From: Rhizobium sullae
GTDB lineage: Bacteria; Pseudomonadota; Alphaproteobacteria; Rhizobiales; Rhizobiaceae
DNA: 64,000 nt
Direction: 5' to 3'
NCBI RefSeq assembly: GCF_900169785.1
Contig: NZ_FWER01000008.1
Coordinates: 86,737-150,736 of the forward strand
The notes under the pieces were generated by a model. It saw only the letters and a list, made by a program, of their open reading frames with translations. It was not told the origin of the DNA and did no database searches. Every line of letters starts with the position of its first letter. Positions within the stretch are counted from its first letter, which is position 1. Below are positions 8,343 to 16,220 of this stretch, in pieces. The position numbers were made by a program, and so were the translations under genes.

Positions 8343-9455
8343 ATGTCCGCCTTTTCGCGCTTCACGCCACTGGTCAGCGCCCTTCCTTCCACCGTTCCCT
8401 TTGTCGGTCCCGAGGCCATCGAGCGCCAGCGCGGCCTCAAGGTCGAGGCCCGCATCGGCGCCAATGAAAACGGCTTCGGCCCCGCGCCCTCCGTGCTTGC
8501 CGCGATGCGCGAGCAGGCGGGCGACATCTGGAAATACAACGATCCGGAAAACTTCGATCTCCGCGAGGCGCTGGCCGCCCATCTCGGCGTGACGGCTGCT
8601 AACATCGCGATCGGCGGCGGCATCGACGAACTGCTCGGCCAGATCGCCCGCATGGTGATCGAGCCGGGAATGCCGGTCGTCACGTCGCTCGGCGGTTACC
8701 CGACGTTCAACTTCCATGTCGCTGGCTTCGGCGGGCGGCTGGTGACGGTGCCCTACGCCAACGACCGCGAGGACCTCTCCGGCCTGCTCGATGCGGTGAA
8801 GCGCGAGAACGCACCGCTCGTCTACTTCGCCAACCCGGACAATCCGATGGGTAGCTGGTGGGATGCGGACAAAATCATCGCCTTCGCCCGCGCCCTTCCC
8901 GAAACCTGCCTGCTGGTGCTCGATGAGGCCTATAGCGAAACCGGCCCTGCCGGCTCGCTTCCCTCGATCGAGGCACTGATCGGCCTGCCGAACGTTGTCC
9001 GCACCCGGACCTTTTCCAAGGCCTATGGCTTAGCAGGAGCCCGGGTCGGCTATGCAATCTCGACGCCCGGCACGGCTCTGGCCTTCGACAAGATCAGGAA
9101 CCACTTCGGCATGAACCGGTTGGCGACAGCGGCAGCACGCGCCGCGCTCAAGGATCAAACCTATCTTGTTGAGGTCGTGGGCAATATTCATGCCGCGCGC
9201 GAGCGCATCGCCGCAATCGCCCGCGCCAACCAGCTGTCGCCGCTGCCGTCCGCCACCAACTTCGTCGCGATCGATGCCGGACGCGACGGTGCCTATGCTC
9301 GCTCGATCGTCGAAGGACTGATGCAACATGGCGTCTTCATCCGCATGCCGGGGGTCGCGCCGCTCAACCGCTGCGTCCGCGTCAGCGTCGGGCCGGAGCG
9401 GGATATGACCCGCTTCGAGGACGCCCTGCCCCAGGTTCTCCGCTCGCTGGGTTAG
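8343..9455 (+). CDS. PLP-dependent aminotransferase, class I/II (HisC-like)
   Basis: The 370-residue fold-type I aminotransferase resembles histidinol-phosphate aminotransferase. Visible landmarks are ANENGFGPAP at the N-terminus, YNDPEN, the cofactor aspartate region VLDEAYSE, and the Schiff-base lysine in TRTFSKAYGLAGARVGYA. It is isolated from other histidine genes, so it may use another substrate (aromatic amino acids or a phosphonate-like substrate). The ATG at 8343 is used because the upstream 14 residues look non-coding; the ribosome binding site is weak. Confidence 0.82.
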   Translation: MSAFSRFTPLVSALPSTVPFVGPEAIERQRGLKVEARIGANENGFGPAPSVLAAMREQAGDIWKYNDPENFDLREALAAHLGVTAANIAIGGGIDELLGQIARMVIEPGMPVVTSLGGYPTFNFHVAGFGGRLVTVPYANDREDLSGLLDAVKRENAPLVYFANPDNPMGSWWDADKIIAFARALPETCLLVLDEAYSETGPAGSLPSIEALIGLPNVVRTRTFSKAYGLAGARVGYAISTPGTALAFDKIRNHFGMNRLATAAARAALKDQTYLVEVVGNIHAARERIAAIARANQLSPLPSATNFVAIDAGRDGAYARSIVEGLMQHGVFIRMPGVAPLNRCVRVSVGPERDMTRFEDALPQVLRSLG

Positions 9456-9480
9456 ATTGAAGCGTTCTCTTGGCTCTAAA

Positions 9481-9524
9481 CGGAAAAACCGCGCCGGCCT
9501 TGTTTCTGCCGGTCGCGGTTTCCG
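9481..9524. terminator. Bidirectional hairpin terminator
   Basis: A long stem is formed by CGGAAA..CCGCG..CGGC (9481-9498) and GCCGGTCGCGGTTTCCG (9508-9524) with a nine-base loop. It sits between the convergent aminotransferase and Sel1 genes, the expected place for a shared terminator. The following + strand is GTTCTCC, only weakly U-rich. Confidence 0.65.
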
Positions 9525-9617
9525 TTCTCCCGGCTCAGGCTTTGTCCAAAGCGCCCGCCAGCCCCTCGTTTTGAGGTTGTTATTTCTCTCGATTATTCCT
9601 TCGTGCCGGAGACGGTC

Positions 9618-9884
9618 TCAGTGGACCGTCATCCACTCGCGGGCGGCGCGGAGTGCCGCGGCGAGCTGCATCTTGTCCATCGTGGCGGCGACATCGGCGC
9701 GAAGCTCGGCAGCACGGTCATTGCCCTTGATCGCGGCGATGTTCAGCCACTTGTGGGCGGCGACGAGATCGACGTCGCAGCCGCGGCCCGTTGCATACAT
9801 CAGGCCCATTTCGCAGAAGATATCGGCGTTGTTGTCGCCACCCATGGTGGCCATTTCAGCATTGTGCATTTCAAAGCGTGCCAT
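9618..9884 (-). CDS. Small Sel1-repeat protein
   Basis: The 88-residue protein has one clear Sel1-like repeat, FCEMGLMYATGRGCDVDLVAA followed by HKWLNIAAIKGNDRAAELR, and a short helical tail. Single-repeat Sel1 proteins of this size are conserved in Rhizobiaceae; they are presumed protein-interaction modules without known partners. The start follows an AGGGA motif. No signal peptide is present. Confidence 0.75.
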   Translation of the reverse strand: MARFEMHNAEMATMGGDNNADIFCEMGLMYATGRGCDVDLVAAHKWLNIAAIKGNDRAAELRADVAATMDKMQLAAALRAAREWMTVH

Positions 9885-10321
9885 CGGTTTAATCCCTGTT
9901 TAGCCTGTTATCGACTTGCCCTGTTTTACCTTCCGCGCCGTGCCGTCTATCGCAGCTTTCGGTCCCGTCGGTGTGGCGGGTTTGCCCGCTCGTTTGATGG
10001 CTCCACTATGCCGGCACGCTTTCAAAAAACGCCTAAAATGCATGATTAATTTGAGACAAACAAAGTGCAAACACTTGGTAAAATTGGGTTTTTGTTAAAC
10101 ATCGGAGTCCCTGCGCATTAAGGACTTTTCGCACAATTTTACGAAAGATTCATATTTGAAAATCAACCTTTCGTTCACCACAAAATCAGCCTGCAAAAAG
10201 AGAAATGGAAAAATCCGGCGCAAAAGCACGCTGGAAATCGGCGATTTTCACCGACGCGGATATTCACCTTTACGTTCGCGTCAGTTATTTTCGCCGCGCT
10301 CAGGACATCAGGGAGGAAAAG
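9885..10321. other. 437-bp intergenic region, A+T-rich, no gene seen
   Basis: The divergent promoters of the Sel1 gene and the DUF2147 gene must lie here. Bases about 10020-10200 are distinctly A+T-rich compared with the rest of the window and contain runs such as GGGTTTTTGTTAAAC. Readable frames are short and lack coding character; the in-frame upstream extension of the DUF2147 gene from 10205 is judged untranslated leader. Confidence 0.4.
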
Positions 10322-10660
10322 ATGATCCGCACACTTATTCTTGCCAGCGCAATGGCGCTTTCGGCCAGCCTTGCTTATGCGGAGGAGCCCATCGTTGGCA
10401 GTTGGAAGACGGACTCGGGCGAAACCGCCCAAATCGCTTCTTGCGGTGGCAGCTACTGCGTCACGCTGAAGACCGGCAAATTCGCCGGCAAGAAGATCGG
10501 AACGCTTGCCGGCACCGGCGGCACTTATAATGGCGAGATCACCGACCCGAAAAACGACAAGACCTACAGCGGCTCGGGAAGCGTTACCGGCAATTCGCTG
10601 ACGATGAAGGGCTGCGTGCTCAAGGTGCTCTGCAAGTCGCAGAGCTGGACGCGGCTTTAA
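10322..10660 (+). CDS. Secreted DUF2147-domain protein
   Basis: The 112-residue precursor has a clear signal peptide (MIRTLILASAMALSASLAYA, likely cut after AYA) and a lipocalin-like small domain with EEPIVGSWKTDSGETAQI, CGGSYCVTLKTG and NSLTMKGCVLKVLCKSQSW, typical of DUF2147. Four cysteines may form two disulfides in the periplasm. GGAGGAAAAG directly precedes ATG 10322. Function of the family is unknown; stress-related periplasmic roles have been suggested. Confidence 0.82.
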   Translation: MIRTLILASAMALSASLAYAEEPIVGSWKTDSGETAQIASCGGSYCVTLKTGKFAGKKIGTLAGTGGTYNGEITDPKNDKTYSGSGSVTGNSLTMKGCVLKVLCKSQSWTRL

Positions 10661-10668
10661 GACGCCCA

Positions 10669-10712
10669 GTCCGTCGCAAAGTCGACCTTGCGCTGATTTT
10701 TTTGCGACGGAC
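10669..10712 (+). terminator. Perfect 12-bp inverted repeat after the DUF2147 gene
   Basis: GTCCGTCGCAAA (10669-10680) is exactly complementary to TTTGCGACGGAC (10701-10712), with a 20-base T-rich loop and ATTTTCC after the right arm. It begins nine bases after the DUF2147 stop, so a terminator or 3' stability hairpin is the simplest reading. Confidence 0.6.
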
Positions 10713-10819
10713 ATTTTCCTTGGAATTTACTGACAACGAGTTTGGCACGAATGTCAGGAACCCACGACAACATCGTGGTGTCAGGGGACCCAGTCGGCCC
10801 CGAAACGGTCGGAGATCAT

Positions 10820-11809
10820 TTAGAATAGGTTTTTGCCGTCGCTCCTCGGATCACCGTTTACCTGATGAGGCGTGTAAAGATCGGTCCGGACCCGTCGCCG
10901 CCATGGCCTTGCAAGATTTTCCGGATCAATTTCGATGTCAGCGACAGCAATAGCGGGCATACCGTTCTTAGGGCATTGTGCTGCCCACTGACCATCTGGA
11001 GCGGCAATTCCCGAGGGAACGGCCGTGCTCTGGGGTGCAAGGTTGGCATAGCTGACCCAGTAAATATTGCTTGCCGCATGCCCCAATACCTCAGCGGCAA
11101 ATGCCGGAGCATTAGAAGGGCTGTCTCCTGCTGTCGAGAAAAGGACGCAATCGACATTAAGTTTCTCGTATTCGATGAATATCTCGGGATAGTGCGCTTC
11201 CATGCCGATCGCGCAGCCGAAACGGAAGCCATCCACCTCAAAAGTCACTGGGATCTTCCCTGGCGAGTACATGAACGAGATTTTCGTGTTCGATAGCAGG
11301 CGCTCATCGTAGCGCGTCACCAGCTCCCCACGGTCGGAGACGACATAAAGGCTGTTATGCGGCCGGTGCGGCGAGGTGAGTTGATGGACGGAACCGAATA
11401 TCGTCCAAAGCTTAAGCTCGTTCGCAAGTCTTCTGGTCGCTTCCAGTTCCTCGCGCAAAGCGCCCCATTCGAAGCGCGTCCAGTCGGAAGGCCCGATTTC
11501 TCTAGGTCCGGTTTCGGACATGATCCGTTTATGTGGCCAGCAGGTCGTGCCTTCCGGGAAATGTAACAGGCGAGCCCCGGCTTTATGAGCTTCCTCCATG
11601 AGGCGACGCATTTCTGCCGCGCTGGCATGAAGCGCCGGAATGTCACGGGGATCGTTGAACAGTGATGTTTGCGCTACAGCGATCCGCATTGAATGGATAG
11701 CGGGCTTGCCTGGCGGCTGGCGAATATGTTGGAGAGCTGCGGTGTATGATTCGCCGGTTTTGGCCGCGCGAGCACGTACACGGCGTTTGAGATTTCCGTT
11801 TTGCGTCAT
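10820..11809 (-). CDS. Carbon-nitrogen hydrolase (nitrilase) fold protein, catalytic residues apparently substituted
   Basis: The 329-residue protein has the nitrilase alpha-beta-beta-alpha fold: RIAVAQTSLFNDP near residue 42, the Glu motif LLHFPEGTTCW (Glu86), the region of the catalytic lysine, and the nucleophile elbow FGCAIGMEAHYPE. In the usual motifs the lysine follows YD and the cysteine follows the Ile of the elbow; here those positions read Glu169 and Gly202. The first 31 residues (NLKRRVRARAAKTGESYTAA) are an added basic helix-like segment. ATG 11809 has AAAGG upstream; a longer in-frame start at 11962 is less likely. It may be a non-catalytic or altered-chemistry member. Confidence 0.72.
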   Translation of the reverse strand: MTQNGNLKRRVRARAAKTGESYTAALQHIRQPPGKPAIHSMRIAVAQTSLFNDPRDIPALHASAAEMRRLMEEAHKAGARLLHFPEGTTCWPHKRIMSETGPREIGPSDWTRFEWGALREELEATRRLANELKLWTIFGSVHQLTSPHRPHNSLYVVSDRGELVTRYDERLLSNTKISFMYSPGKIPVTFEVDGFRFGCAIGMEAHYPEIFIEYEKLNVDCVLFSTAGDSPSNAPAFAAEVLGHAASNIYWVSYANLAPQSTAVPSGIAAPDGQWAAQCPKNGMPAIAVADIEIDPENLARPWRRRVRTDLYTPHQVNGDPRSDGKNLF

Positions 11810-12151
11810 TGTCAGGCCTTTCACGTCCCGGACGCAGTTCCCCAGCAACCCACCCGAAACGATCGGACCAAGACAGCGACCCGAGACAGAAGTCCCTTTG
11901 CCTCCGTTCAAGACCATGCTGGGGAAGGTCTGGGAGGTTAGGCGCAGGCCACGCCAGAACAAAATTGTCGGGCAAGTGCCGATTCGTCAAGCTGTCGCAG
12001 AATCCCCCGATTAAAGCGACACTTGTGTGTCTGACTTTTGAACATTGCAAAACCAATCCTCCACCCGCGCCGAAATACCTTCAGCAGCGACGGCCGCCCT
12101 CAGCACCATGCTTCGAGTGACCGTCGCTTTCAGCCCTCGGGCTTTCGCATA
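11810..12151. other. 342-bp intergenic region, nothing identified
   Basis: This region lies between two genes on the minus strand (upstream of the nitrilase-fold gene, downstream of the GST gene). The open frames look like shadows with skewed composition. No strong hairpin or recognisable operator was seen. Confidence 0.35.
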
Positions 12152-12853
12152 TCAGCGGGCGCGCTGGTTGAAGAGGATCTTCTGCGCTTCCTTGTCGTCA
12201 GCAATATTCGCCTGGCGTTCGCGCTCTTCCTTGCCGACTTCGATTCCCCTTAGAACCGCCGGGCGCCGGTGCATGCGCTCGAACCAGGCCTTGAGGTTCG
12301 GAAACTCGTTGAGGTCCTGGCCCTGGCGTTCATAGGGGATGACCCAGCCGATTGAGGCCATGTCGGCGATCGAGTATTCGCCGGCGAGATAGTCCCGCCC
12401 TTCCAGCCGCCTGTTCATGACGCCGTAGAGGCGGTTCACTTCGTTGGTATAGCGGTTGATGCCGTATTCGATCTTCTCCGGCGCATAGCTGCGGAAGTGG
12501 TGAGCCTGGCCGGCCATCGGGCCGAGGCCGCCGACCTGCCAGAAGAGCCATTCTTCCACCTGCACGCGCATCCGCTCGTCCGTGGGATAGAACTTGCCGT
12601 ATTTGCGGCCGAGATATTGGAGGATGGCGCCGGATTCGAAGACCGAGATAGGCTCGCCGCCGGGGCCGTCCGGGTCGATGATCGCCGGCATGCGGTTGTT
12701 CGGCGCGATCTTCAGGAAGTGCGGCGCGAACTGCTCACCCTTGCCAATGTTGATGTACTTCACCTCGTAGGGAACGCCGAGTTCCTCGAGCATGATGCTG
12801 ATCTTAAAGCCGTTCGGGGTCGGCCAGTAATAAAGTTCGATCGGTGCCGTCAT
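12152..12853 (-). CDS. Glutathione S-transferase (YfcG/YghU-like)
   Basis: The 233-residue protein has the thioredoxin-like N-terminal domain (IELYYWPTPNGFKISIMLEE, then NNRMPAIIDPD and the glutathione-contact FESGAILQYLG) and an all-helical C-terminal domain including YLAGEYSIADMASIGWV, the conserved GST N-capping box. It resembles the Nu-class disulfide-bond oxidoreductases YfcG/YghU. The ATG at 12853 is preceded by AAGGAG eight bases upstream. It acts in the cytosol in thiol/disulfide or detoxification chemistry. Confidence 0.88.
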   Translation of the reverse strand: MTAPIELYYWPTPNGFKISIMLEELGVPYEVKYINIGKGEQFAPHFLKIAPNNRMPAIIDPDGPGGEPISVFESGAILQYLGRKYGKFYPTDERMRVQVEEWLFWQVGGLGPMAGQAHHFRSYAPEKIEYGINRYTNEVNRLYGVMNRRLEGRDYLAGEYSIADMASIGWVIPYERQGQDLNEFPNLKAWFERMHRRPAVLRGIEVGKEERERQANIADDKEAQKILFNQRAR

Positions 12854-13011
12854 CAAAATCTCCTTTGCGGGACTCAACACATAAGTGGCAGGGCGCCGCC
12901 TTCAAGCCGTCAACCATTGTGAACGCCAAATGAACCGGGACCTCAGCACCCGTTCAGCCGGGGTGTGGCAAGACTTATCTCAACGATAAGACGCATCTCG
13001 GCCCAAGGAAC

Positions 13012-13188
13012 ATGGACGTGCTTATTCTGGCAAGACGCTTCACCGTCATCACGCTGTTCGCGGCGGTTTTCGCGATCACATTTTCCGCAGCCGTCGTGCG
13101 CGGCGGCGGGGGCGGCGCGCAGTCGCATTTTGGCGCGAACTACACGTGCCTCAACGTGACCAGCCCCTTCTGCACCGGTATGCGCTAA
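13012..13188 (+). CDS. Small exported peptide, glycine-rich, two cysteines
   Basis: A 58-codon ORF reads MDVLILARRFTVITLFAAVF, AITFSAAVV, a run of five glycines, then a polar tail ending with CLNVTSPFCTGMR. The N-terminus has the classic signal-peptide form (two arginines, hydrophobic core, Ala-rich exit); the mature part would be about 30 residues with two cysteines eight apart. AAGGA at 13005-13009 is close to the ATG; an in-frame GTG at 13018 has better spacing. I do not recognise a family. It lies between the GST gene (divergent) and amn. Confidence 0.55.
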   Translation: MDVLILARRFTVITLFAAVFAITFSAAVVRGGGGGAQSHFGANYTCLNVTSPFCTGMR

Positions 13189-13252
13189 AATATTCCCCGG
13201 CGGGCTGCAGGCGCGTCGCTTGCTTGTTAGTAAGGGCAATCTATAATGCGCC

Positions 13253-14758
13253 ATGAGCAAAAGAATCTCTCCATTACCTCTTGATATTTCCTCGCCGCCT
13301 GCCTTTGAACCGCAAAGCTTCGATGATCCGGCACAGGCGGTCGACGCGCTAACCGCGCTTTACGAACGCAATACCACCTTCCTGATCGACAGTTTTTCGG
13401 AGCTTGCCAAGGGCGCGCCGATCACCTCGCGCTACCGCGCCTTCTACCCTCAGGTCAGTATCGAAACGACTAGCTTCGGCCATGTCGACTCCCGCCTGTC
13501 CTACGGGCATGTGACGGCGCCGGGCGTCTATACGACAACGGTCACCCGGCCGAAGCTTTTCCGCCATTACCTGAAGGAGCAGTTGGCGCTCTTGATGAGG
13601 AGCCACAACGTTCCAATCGTCGTGTCCGAATCCTCGACGCCGATCCCGCTGCATTTCGCCTTCGGCGAAGGCGCGCATGTCGAAGCCTCCGCCTCGACCT
13701 TCATTGACATCCCGATGCGCGATCTCTTCGACACGCCGGACCTAAACACGACCGACGACGAGATCGCCAACGGCGAATATATCCCGCCGCCGGGCGAACC
13801 CTCGCCGCTTGCGGCTTTCACGGCGCAGCGCATCGATTATTCGCTGGCCCGGCTTGCCCACTACACGGCAACGAGCGCGCAGCACTTCCAGAACTTCGTG
13901 CTCTTCACGAACTACCAGTTCTACATGGATGAGTTCTGCGCCTGGGCGCGCGAGACGATCGCCAAGGGCGGCGGCGAGGACGGCTACACAGCCTTCGTCG
14001 AGCCGGGCAACATCATCACACACGCCGGATCGAGCCAGCCGGAAACCGATGCCACGCCCCCCCGCCTGCCCCAGATGCCGGCCTATCACCTCAAGAAGAA
14101 GGGCCATGGCGGGATCACCATGATCAATATTGGCGTCGGCCCCTCCAACGCCAAGACGATCACCGACCACGTGGCCGTGCTGCGCCCGCATGCCTGGCTG
14201 ATGCTCGGCCACTGCGCCGGCTTACGCAACAGCCAGCGGCTCGGCGACTACGTGCTGGCGCACGCCTATATGCGCGAGGACCATGTTCTCGACGACGACC
14301 TGCCGGTCTGGGTGCCGATCCCCGCACTTGCCGAAGTGCAGGTGGCGCTGGAAGCGGCCGTCGCCGAAATCACCGGCTACCAAGGTTTCGAGCTGAAGCG
14401 CATCATGCGCACCGGCACCGTCGGCACAATCGACAACCGCAACTGGGAACTGCGCGACCAGCGCGGCCCGGTGAAGCGGCTGTCGCAAGCGCGCGCCATC
14501 GCACTCGACATGGAATCGGCAACGATAGCCGCCAACGGCTTCCGCTTCCGCGTGCCTTATGGAACGCTGCTTTGCGTTTCCGACAAGCCGCTGCATGGCG
14601 AGCTGAAGCTGCCGGGCATGGCGACGGCCTTCTACCGAACGCAGGTCAACCAGCACCTGCAGATCGGCATCCGCGCCATCCAGAAGCTCGCGGCAATGCC
14701 GCCGGAAGCACTGCATTCGCGCAAGCTGCGCAGCTTCTTCGAGACTGCCTTCCAGTAA
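13253..14758 (+). CDS. amn: AMP nucleosidase
   Basis: The 501-residue protein matches AMP nucleosidase in length and in its bipartite layout: an N-terminal Amn-specific domain (residues about 20-170, with SRLSYGHVTAPGVYTTTVTR) and a C-terminal purine-phosphorylase-like domain with INIGVGPSNAKTITDHVAVL, MLGHCAGLRNSQRLGDYVLA and the substrate-site ALDMESATIAANGF. It cleaves AMP to adenine and ribose 5-phosphate in the cytosol, helping control the adenylate pool. The ATG at 13253 has no convincing Shine-Dalgarno. Confidence 0.93.
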   Translation: MSKRISPLPLDISSPPAFEPQSFDDPAQAVDALTALYERNTTFLIDSFSELAKGAPITSRYRAFYPQVSIETTSFGHVDSRLSYGHVTAPGVYTTTVTRPKLFRHYLKEQLALLMRSHNVPIVVSESSTPIPLHFAFGEGAHVEASASTFIDIPMRDLFDTPDLNTTDDEIANGEYIPPPGEPSPLAAFTAQRIDYSLARLAHYTATSAQHFQNFVLFTNYQFYMDEFCAWARETIAKGGGEDGYTAFVEPGNIITHAGSSQPETDATPPRLPQMPAYHLKKKGHGGITMINIGVGPSNAKTITDHVAVLRPHAWLMLGHCAGLRNSQRLGDYVLAHAYMREDHVLDDDLPVWVPIPALAEVQVALEAAVAEITGYQGFELKRIMRTGTVGTIDNRNWELRDQRGPVKRLSQARAIALDMESATIAANGFRFRVPYGTLLCVSDKPLHGELKLPGMATAFYRTQVNQHLQIGIRAIQKLAAMPPEALHSRKLRSFFETAFQ

Positions 14759-14762
14759 GGTC

Positions 14763-14984
14763 TTACCTCGCCGTCTCCAACTTTGTGCGATCCGCAACCA
14801 TCTGCGGATCGGCATCGCGTGAGTCCGCAACTTGCAGGCCGGCGATGACTGCCGCAAATATCGCGAAAGCAACCACGAGCCGCGCAAAAAACGAACGGAT
14901 ATCTGTCTCGTAAAATTCTTCGCGAGCCTGCTCGTTGCGCCGCGCCCAGATGAAACTTGCAATGGCGACTTCCAAAACTCCCAT
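14763..14984 (-). CDS. Small single-span membrane protein, hypothetical
   Basis: The 73-residue protein MGVLEVAIASFIWARRNEQ.. has an amphipathic N-terminal half and one transmembrane helix (FFARLVVAFAIFAAVIAGLQV), followed by a short charged tail. GGAGTGAAGG lies just upstream of ATG 14984; an upstream in-frame ATG at 15047 would add 21 residues. It ends four bases from the amn stop, convergently. Function unknown. Confidence 0.55.
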   Translation of the reverse strand: MGVLEVAIASFIWARRNEQAREEFYETDIRSFFARLVVAFAIFAAVIAGLQVADSRDADPQMVADRTKLETAR

Positions 14985-15139
14985 GTCCTTCACTCCTTCG
15001 AGGTTATCGATGGAGCTTTGTCGAATCCGCGACGGCGATTTCGACATTCAGGCCTGAACAAAGATTTTTTTCTTTGCTGTCGAATTGCGTCTAGTCTCTT
15101 CGTCTACAGGCTGTGACAGGAAGCCGGGAGGAAGTAGCC

Positions 15140-15490
15140 ATGAAATATCTGTGCCAGGTCTGGTTCGAGCCGTCTGTGCTCGAGCGCATGAGCGAAGGGG
15201 AGAAGACGAGGCTCGACAAGGATTCGCTCGCTTATGACGAGGACCTCGTCGCCAGCGGTCACATGATCCGGGCCGAGGCGCTGCAATCGCCGAAGAGTGC
15301 CGTGACCGTTCGCGTTCGCAATGGCGAGATGTCGGTGACCGACGGCCCCTATGCCGAAACGAAGGAACAACTCGGCGGCTTCATCCTCATTGACGCGAAA
15401 GACCTGAACGATGCCATACGCGTTGCCGCCGGCATTCCGCTGGCAAAGCTCGGCAGCATCGAAGTTCGCCCCATCTACACGTTCGGCTGA
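15140..15490 (+). CDS. DGPF/YCII-family protein 1
   Basis: The 116-residue ferredoxin-like fold protein starts MKYLCQVWFEP and bears the family signature VTDGPYAETKEQLGGF followed by a C-terminal IEVRPI strand. GGGAGGAAG precedes ATG 15140. It is the first of three paralogues that lead directly into an ECF sigma factor gene. DGPF proteins are the conserved genomic partners of ECF42 sigma factors; their biochemical role is not settled, though YCII-related proteins bind small ligands or have hydrolase-like activity. Confidence 0.88.
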   Translation: MKYLCQVWFEPSVLERMSEGEKTRLDKDSLAYDEDLVASGHMIRAEALQSPKSAVTVRVRNGEMSVTDGPYAETKEQLGGFILIDAKDLNDAIRVAAGIPLAKLGSIEVRPIYTFG

Positions 15491-15500
15491 GGAGGCATCC

Positions 15501-15860
15501 ATGAAGTTTCTTTGCCAGTTCTGGTTCGATACCGAGAAAAGCAAGCTGGTTCCGCAGGAGGAATGGGATGCACTGACGCAGGAGTGCATCGCCAGCGACG
15601 ACCTCTGGCAGGAGCGCGGTTTCCTTCAGGAAGCACTTGCGCTGCGCGAGCCGGCGTCAGCCGTCACGCTGCGAATCCGGAAGGGAGCGACAGTCGCCAC
15701 GGATGGTCCATTTGCCGAAATCAAGGAACACCTCGGCGGCTTCGTCTTGCTCGAAGCCAGGGATATGGAGGAAGCGAAGTCCATCGTCTCGACCTTCCCG
15801 ATCCTGAAATACGCTTCGGTCGAAATACGCCCCGCCTATTCGATCACGGACGGGAGATAG
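15501..15860 (+). CDS. DGPF/YCII-family protein 2
   Basis: The 119-residue paralogue of the preceding gene starts MKFLCQFWFDTEKS and carries TDGPFAEIKEHLGGFVLLEA and ending strand VEIRPAYSI. Its ribosome binding site (GGAGG) overlaps the upstream stop region and the two genes are only 10 bases apart, so they are surely cotranscribed. It differs from copy 1 mainly in the helical segment at residues 15-45. Confidence 0.88.
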   Translation: MKFLCQFWFDTEKSKLVPQEEWDALTQECIASDDLWQERGFLQEALALREPASAVTLRIRKGATVATDGPFAEIKEHLGGFVLLEARDMEEAKSIVSTFPILKYASVEIRPAYSITDGR

Positions 15861-15864
15861 CTCA

Positions 15865-16217
15865 ATGCGCTATCTCTGCCTGATCTATAATCCCGCCGAC
15901 ATCGACGGTACGCTGACGCCGAAGGAGAGCCCGTCAAGGCGCATTTCAGCTTCGATGAAGAGCTGAGCCGCGAGGGCATCATGATCCACTCCGATGCGCT
16001 GGAGATGCCGGAGAAAGCGACCGTGCTGCGAGTCCGCAACAACATGCTGCAGGCGACCGACGGCCCTTATGTCGAAACCAAGGAGCATCTTGCAGGTTTC
16101 TACGTCATCGAAGCACGGGACGATCAAGCGGCGAAGGAGATTGTGGCACGCATCCCCTCCGCGCGTGTCGGCGCCGTGGAACTCAGGCCGGTGCGGATAC
16201 TGACTTTACCGGAGTAG
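15865..16217 (+). pseudogene. DGPF/YCII-family protein 3, frameshifted
   Basis: The reading starts at ATG 15865 four bases after copy 2 and encodes MRYLCLIYNPADIDGTLTPK, a typical family N-terminus, but meets a TGA at 15964. The rest of the family sequence (FSFDEELSREG, TDGPYVETKEHLAGF, VELRPV) continues in a different frame to the stop at 16217. The frames join if one base was lost near 15925-15940. Either this is a recent pseudogene, a sequence error, or a translational frameshift; the intact flanking reading on both sides argues for a very recent event. Confidence 0.78.
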
Positions 16218-16220
16218 CGC

